This document shows, in pieces, positions 63,068 to 64,000 of a stretch of DNA of 64,000 nucleotides. The stretch's first letter is position 1. Each line of letters begins with the position of its first letter. Made by a program: the position numbers and the translations under genes. This DNA comes from Algiphilus sp965216485. GTDB lineage: Bacteria > Pseudomonadota > Gammaproteobacteria > Nevskiales > Nevskiaceae. The stretch lies in assembly GCF_965216485.1 (NCBI RefSeq), contig NZ_OZ244162.1:2604001-2668000 (forward strand). The letters run 5' to 3'. Below the pieces are notes generated by a model, which saw only the letters and a program-made list of their open reading frames with translations, did no database searches and was not told the DNA's origin.

Positions 63068-63436
63068 ATGATTGAGGACATGATGCAACGAGGCAATGAC
63101 ATGAGCGTAGACGTCAAGCACTTCGTTCTGACGCCCGACGGCGACATCCGCGAATTCAGCGCGGAAGACGCCGCCCGCGTCGCTTCCGGCCAGTCTGCCC
63201 TGCCCGAGTTCGCCGATTCGCGCCTGCGCTATCTGCAGATCGCACTGGATCAGTCCAAAGGCGATGAAATTCGCGTACAGACCGGCATTGCCTGCCTGCA
63301 ATTCGACGAGGACGGTCATTTTTCCGGCGCCGCCGCGCCGGACGGCGAGGAAGAGCAGGTCGACAGCTTTGAATACGATGCCTGCATCCAGTGGGCGCTA
63401 CGCGGCACCGGCTCTTCCGAGCTTGTATATCACTAG
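63068..63436 (+). CDS. Small acidic protein of unknown function
   Basis: This 122-residue acidic cytoplasmic protein has a very strong SD (AGGAGGG, five bases from ATG 63068). It has no signal peptide or membrane segment and shows a mix of beta-strand and helix: VKHFVLTPDGDIREFSAEDAARV, split across an N-terminal strand and helix, and RLRYLQIALDQ. The C-terminus ends in CIQWALRGTGSSELVYH. It is divergent from ftsK and followed after about 43 bases by the FemAB-like gene. I recognise no family. Confidence 0.78.
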   Translation: MIEDMMQRGNDMSVDVKHFVLTPDGDIREFSAEDAARVASGQSALPEFADSRLRYLQIALDQSKGDEIRVQTGIACLQFDEDGHFSGAAAPDGEEEQVDSFEYDACIQWALRGTGSSELVYH

Positions 63437-63479
63437 CACGGTCTGGCCAGAGACCCCGATTGCAGGCACGCTCTAGGGC

Positions 63480-64000
63480 GTGCAGACCCGATACCACCAC
63501 GCCATTCGCGACATCCCCGCCGCGCAATGGGATGCCCTGTTCGACGCAGGCTATCCCTTTACGCGCCATGCCTTTCTTGCCGCGCTTGAAGACAGTGGTA
63601 GCGTCGCCGCGGACAGTGGCTGGGAACCCGAGCACGTCGCGCTGTATGACGACTCGGGCAGGCTGTGTGCGGCTGCACCCCATTACCGCAAGCATCACTC
63701 CTACGGCGAATTCGTCTTTGACTTCCAATGGGCCGATGCTGCCTACCGCATCGGCTGTGAGTACTACCCCAAGGGCCTCTGTGCTATCCCGTTCACACCC
63801 AGTGGCGGCCCCCGACTGGGTGCGCGTGACGCAACGTCGAAAGCAGCGTTGGCCCGCGCATTGCACCACAATGGTGCAATGTGCGGTCTTTCGTCGGAGC
63901 ATATCCTTTTCGCACAGCCAGACGATGCGGAAGCACTCGGGAAAGCGGGCTTCCTGCTGCGAGAGGACGTGCAGTTTCATTTTCGCAACCGCGGCTATGC
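63480..64000 (+). CDS. FemAB/GNAT-like (PF04339-type) protein, 3' end beyond window
   Basis: An open frame from GTG 63480 runs past the right edge (173 codons visible). PFTRHAFLAALEDSGSV, HSYGEFVFDFQWADAAYR, YYPKGLCAIPFTPSGGPRLG and REDVQFHFRNRGY match the peptidogalycan-biosynthesis/N-acyltransferase family PF04339, related to FemAB-type aminoacyl transferases. The substrate is not known. AGGG lies close to GTG 63480, which is a plausible start but not certain. Confidence 0.85.
   Translation, partial: MQTRYHHAIRDIPAAQWDALFDAGYPFTRHAFLAALEDSGSVAADSGWEPEHVALYDDSGRLCAAAPHYRKHHSYGEFVFDFQWADAAYRIGCEYYPKGLCAIPFTPSGGPRLGARDATSKAALARALHHNGAMCGLSSEHILFAQPDDAEALGKAGFLLREDVQFHFRNRGY

Overview
The window is G+C-rich, densely packed DNA from a Gram-negative bacterium, most likely a gammaproteobacterium. 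The housekeeping blocks have the usual gammaproteobacterial arrangement: ftsK-lolA-rarA-crcB-crcB-serS, xerD-dsbC, zapE, a 1600-residue NAD-glutamate dehydrogenase, LolA and a TonB-dependent BtuB. A placement near Xanthomonadales/Nevskiales/Salinisphaerales is an inference from gene content only. I found no rRNA, tRNA, CRISPR array or prophage. Two genes run off the window edges: a secreted protein on the minus strand (1-2004) and a FemAB/GNAT-like protein on the plus strand (63480-64000).

Layout. 1-4854: secreted protein, AI-2E-family membrane protein and a polytopic permease. 5095-7866: a membrane-anchored PAS-PAS-LOV-GGDEF-EAL protein, probably a blue-light-responsive c-di-GMP phosphodiesterase. 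7970-13901: a CoA-linked catabolic cluster (crotonase, AidB-like acyl-CoA dehydrogenase, PaaX-like and TetR regulators, D-aminoacylase-type amidohydrolase) with a candidate 22-bp TetR operator. 13985-20824: outer-membrane protein, Nudix hydrolase, FdxA, DsbC, XerD and a coupled plsC / FAD-oxidase / zapE trio. 20831-21016: a MITE-like element whose edge supplies the stop codon of NAD-glutamate dehydrogenase (21013-25833), followed by a MaiA-type GST. 26574-30727: a more A+T-rich accessory segment with a lipoprotein, a secreted coiled-coil protein and a LuxR-type regulator. 30786-36792: FabR-like regulator, unknown protein, 2OG-Fe(II) dioxygenase, a large surface lipoprotein with an alpha/beta-hydrolase elbow, and a small unknown protein.

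36804-52527 is the centrepiece, a cobalamin locus. A B12 riboswitch (minus strand, about 49461-49675) precedes btuB, a beta-propeller-like lipoprotein, cobO, cobB/cbiA, bluB, a signal-less BtuF-like protein, cbiB, cobD, cobQ, cobU, cobT and cobS, nearly all overlapping. Divergently, btuF-btuC-btuD form the inner-membrane importer. Together they cover uptake, adenosylation, amidation, aminopropanol attachment, lower-ligand synthesis and nucleotide-loop assembly. No corrin-ring genes are present in the window.

52524-64000: a 2H phosphoesterase, a five-PAS diguanylate cyclase with an intact GGDEF and I-site, the serS/crcB/crcB/rarA/lolA/ftsK block, a small unknown protein and the truncated FemAB-like gene. 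Starts were chosen from visible Shine-Dalgarno (SD) sequences, overlaps and signal peptides. Family names come from recognised motifs; no database search was run.
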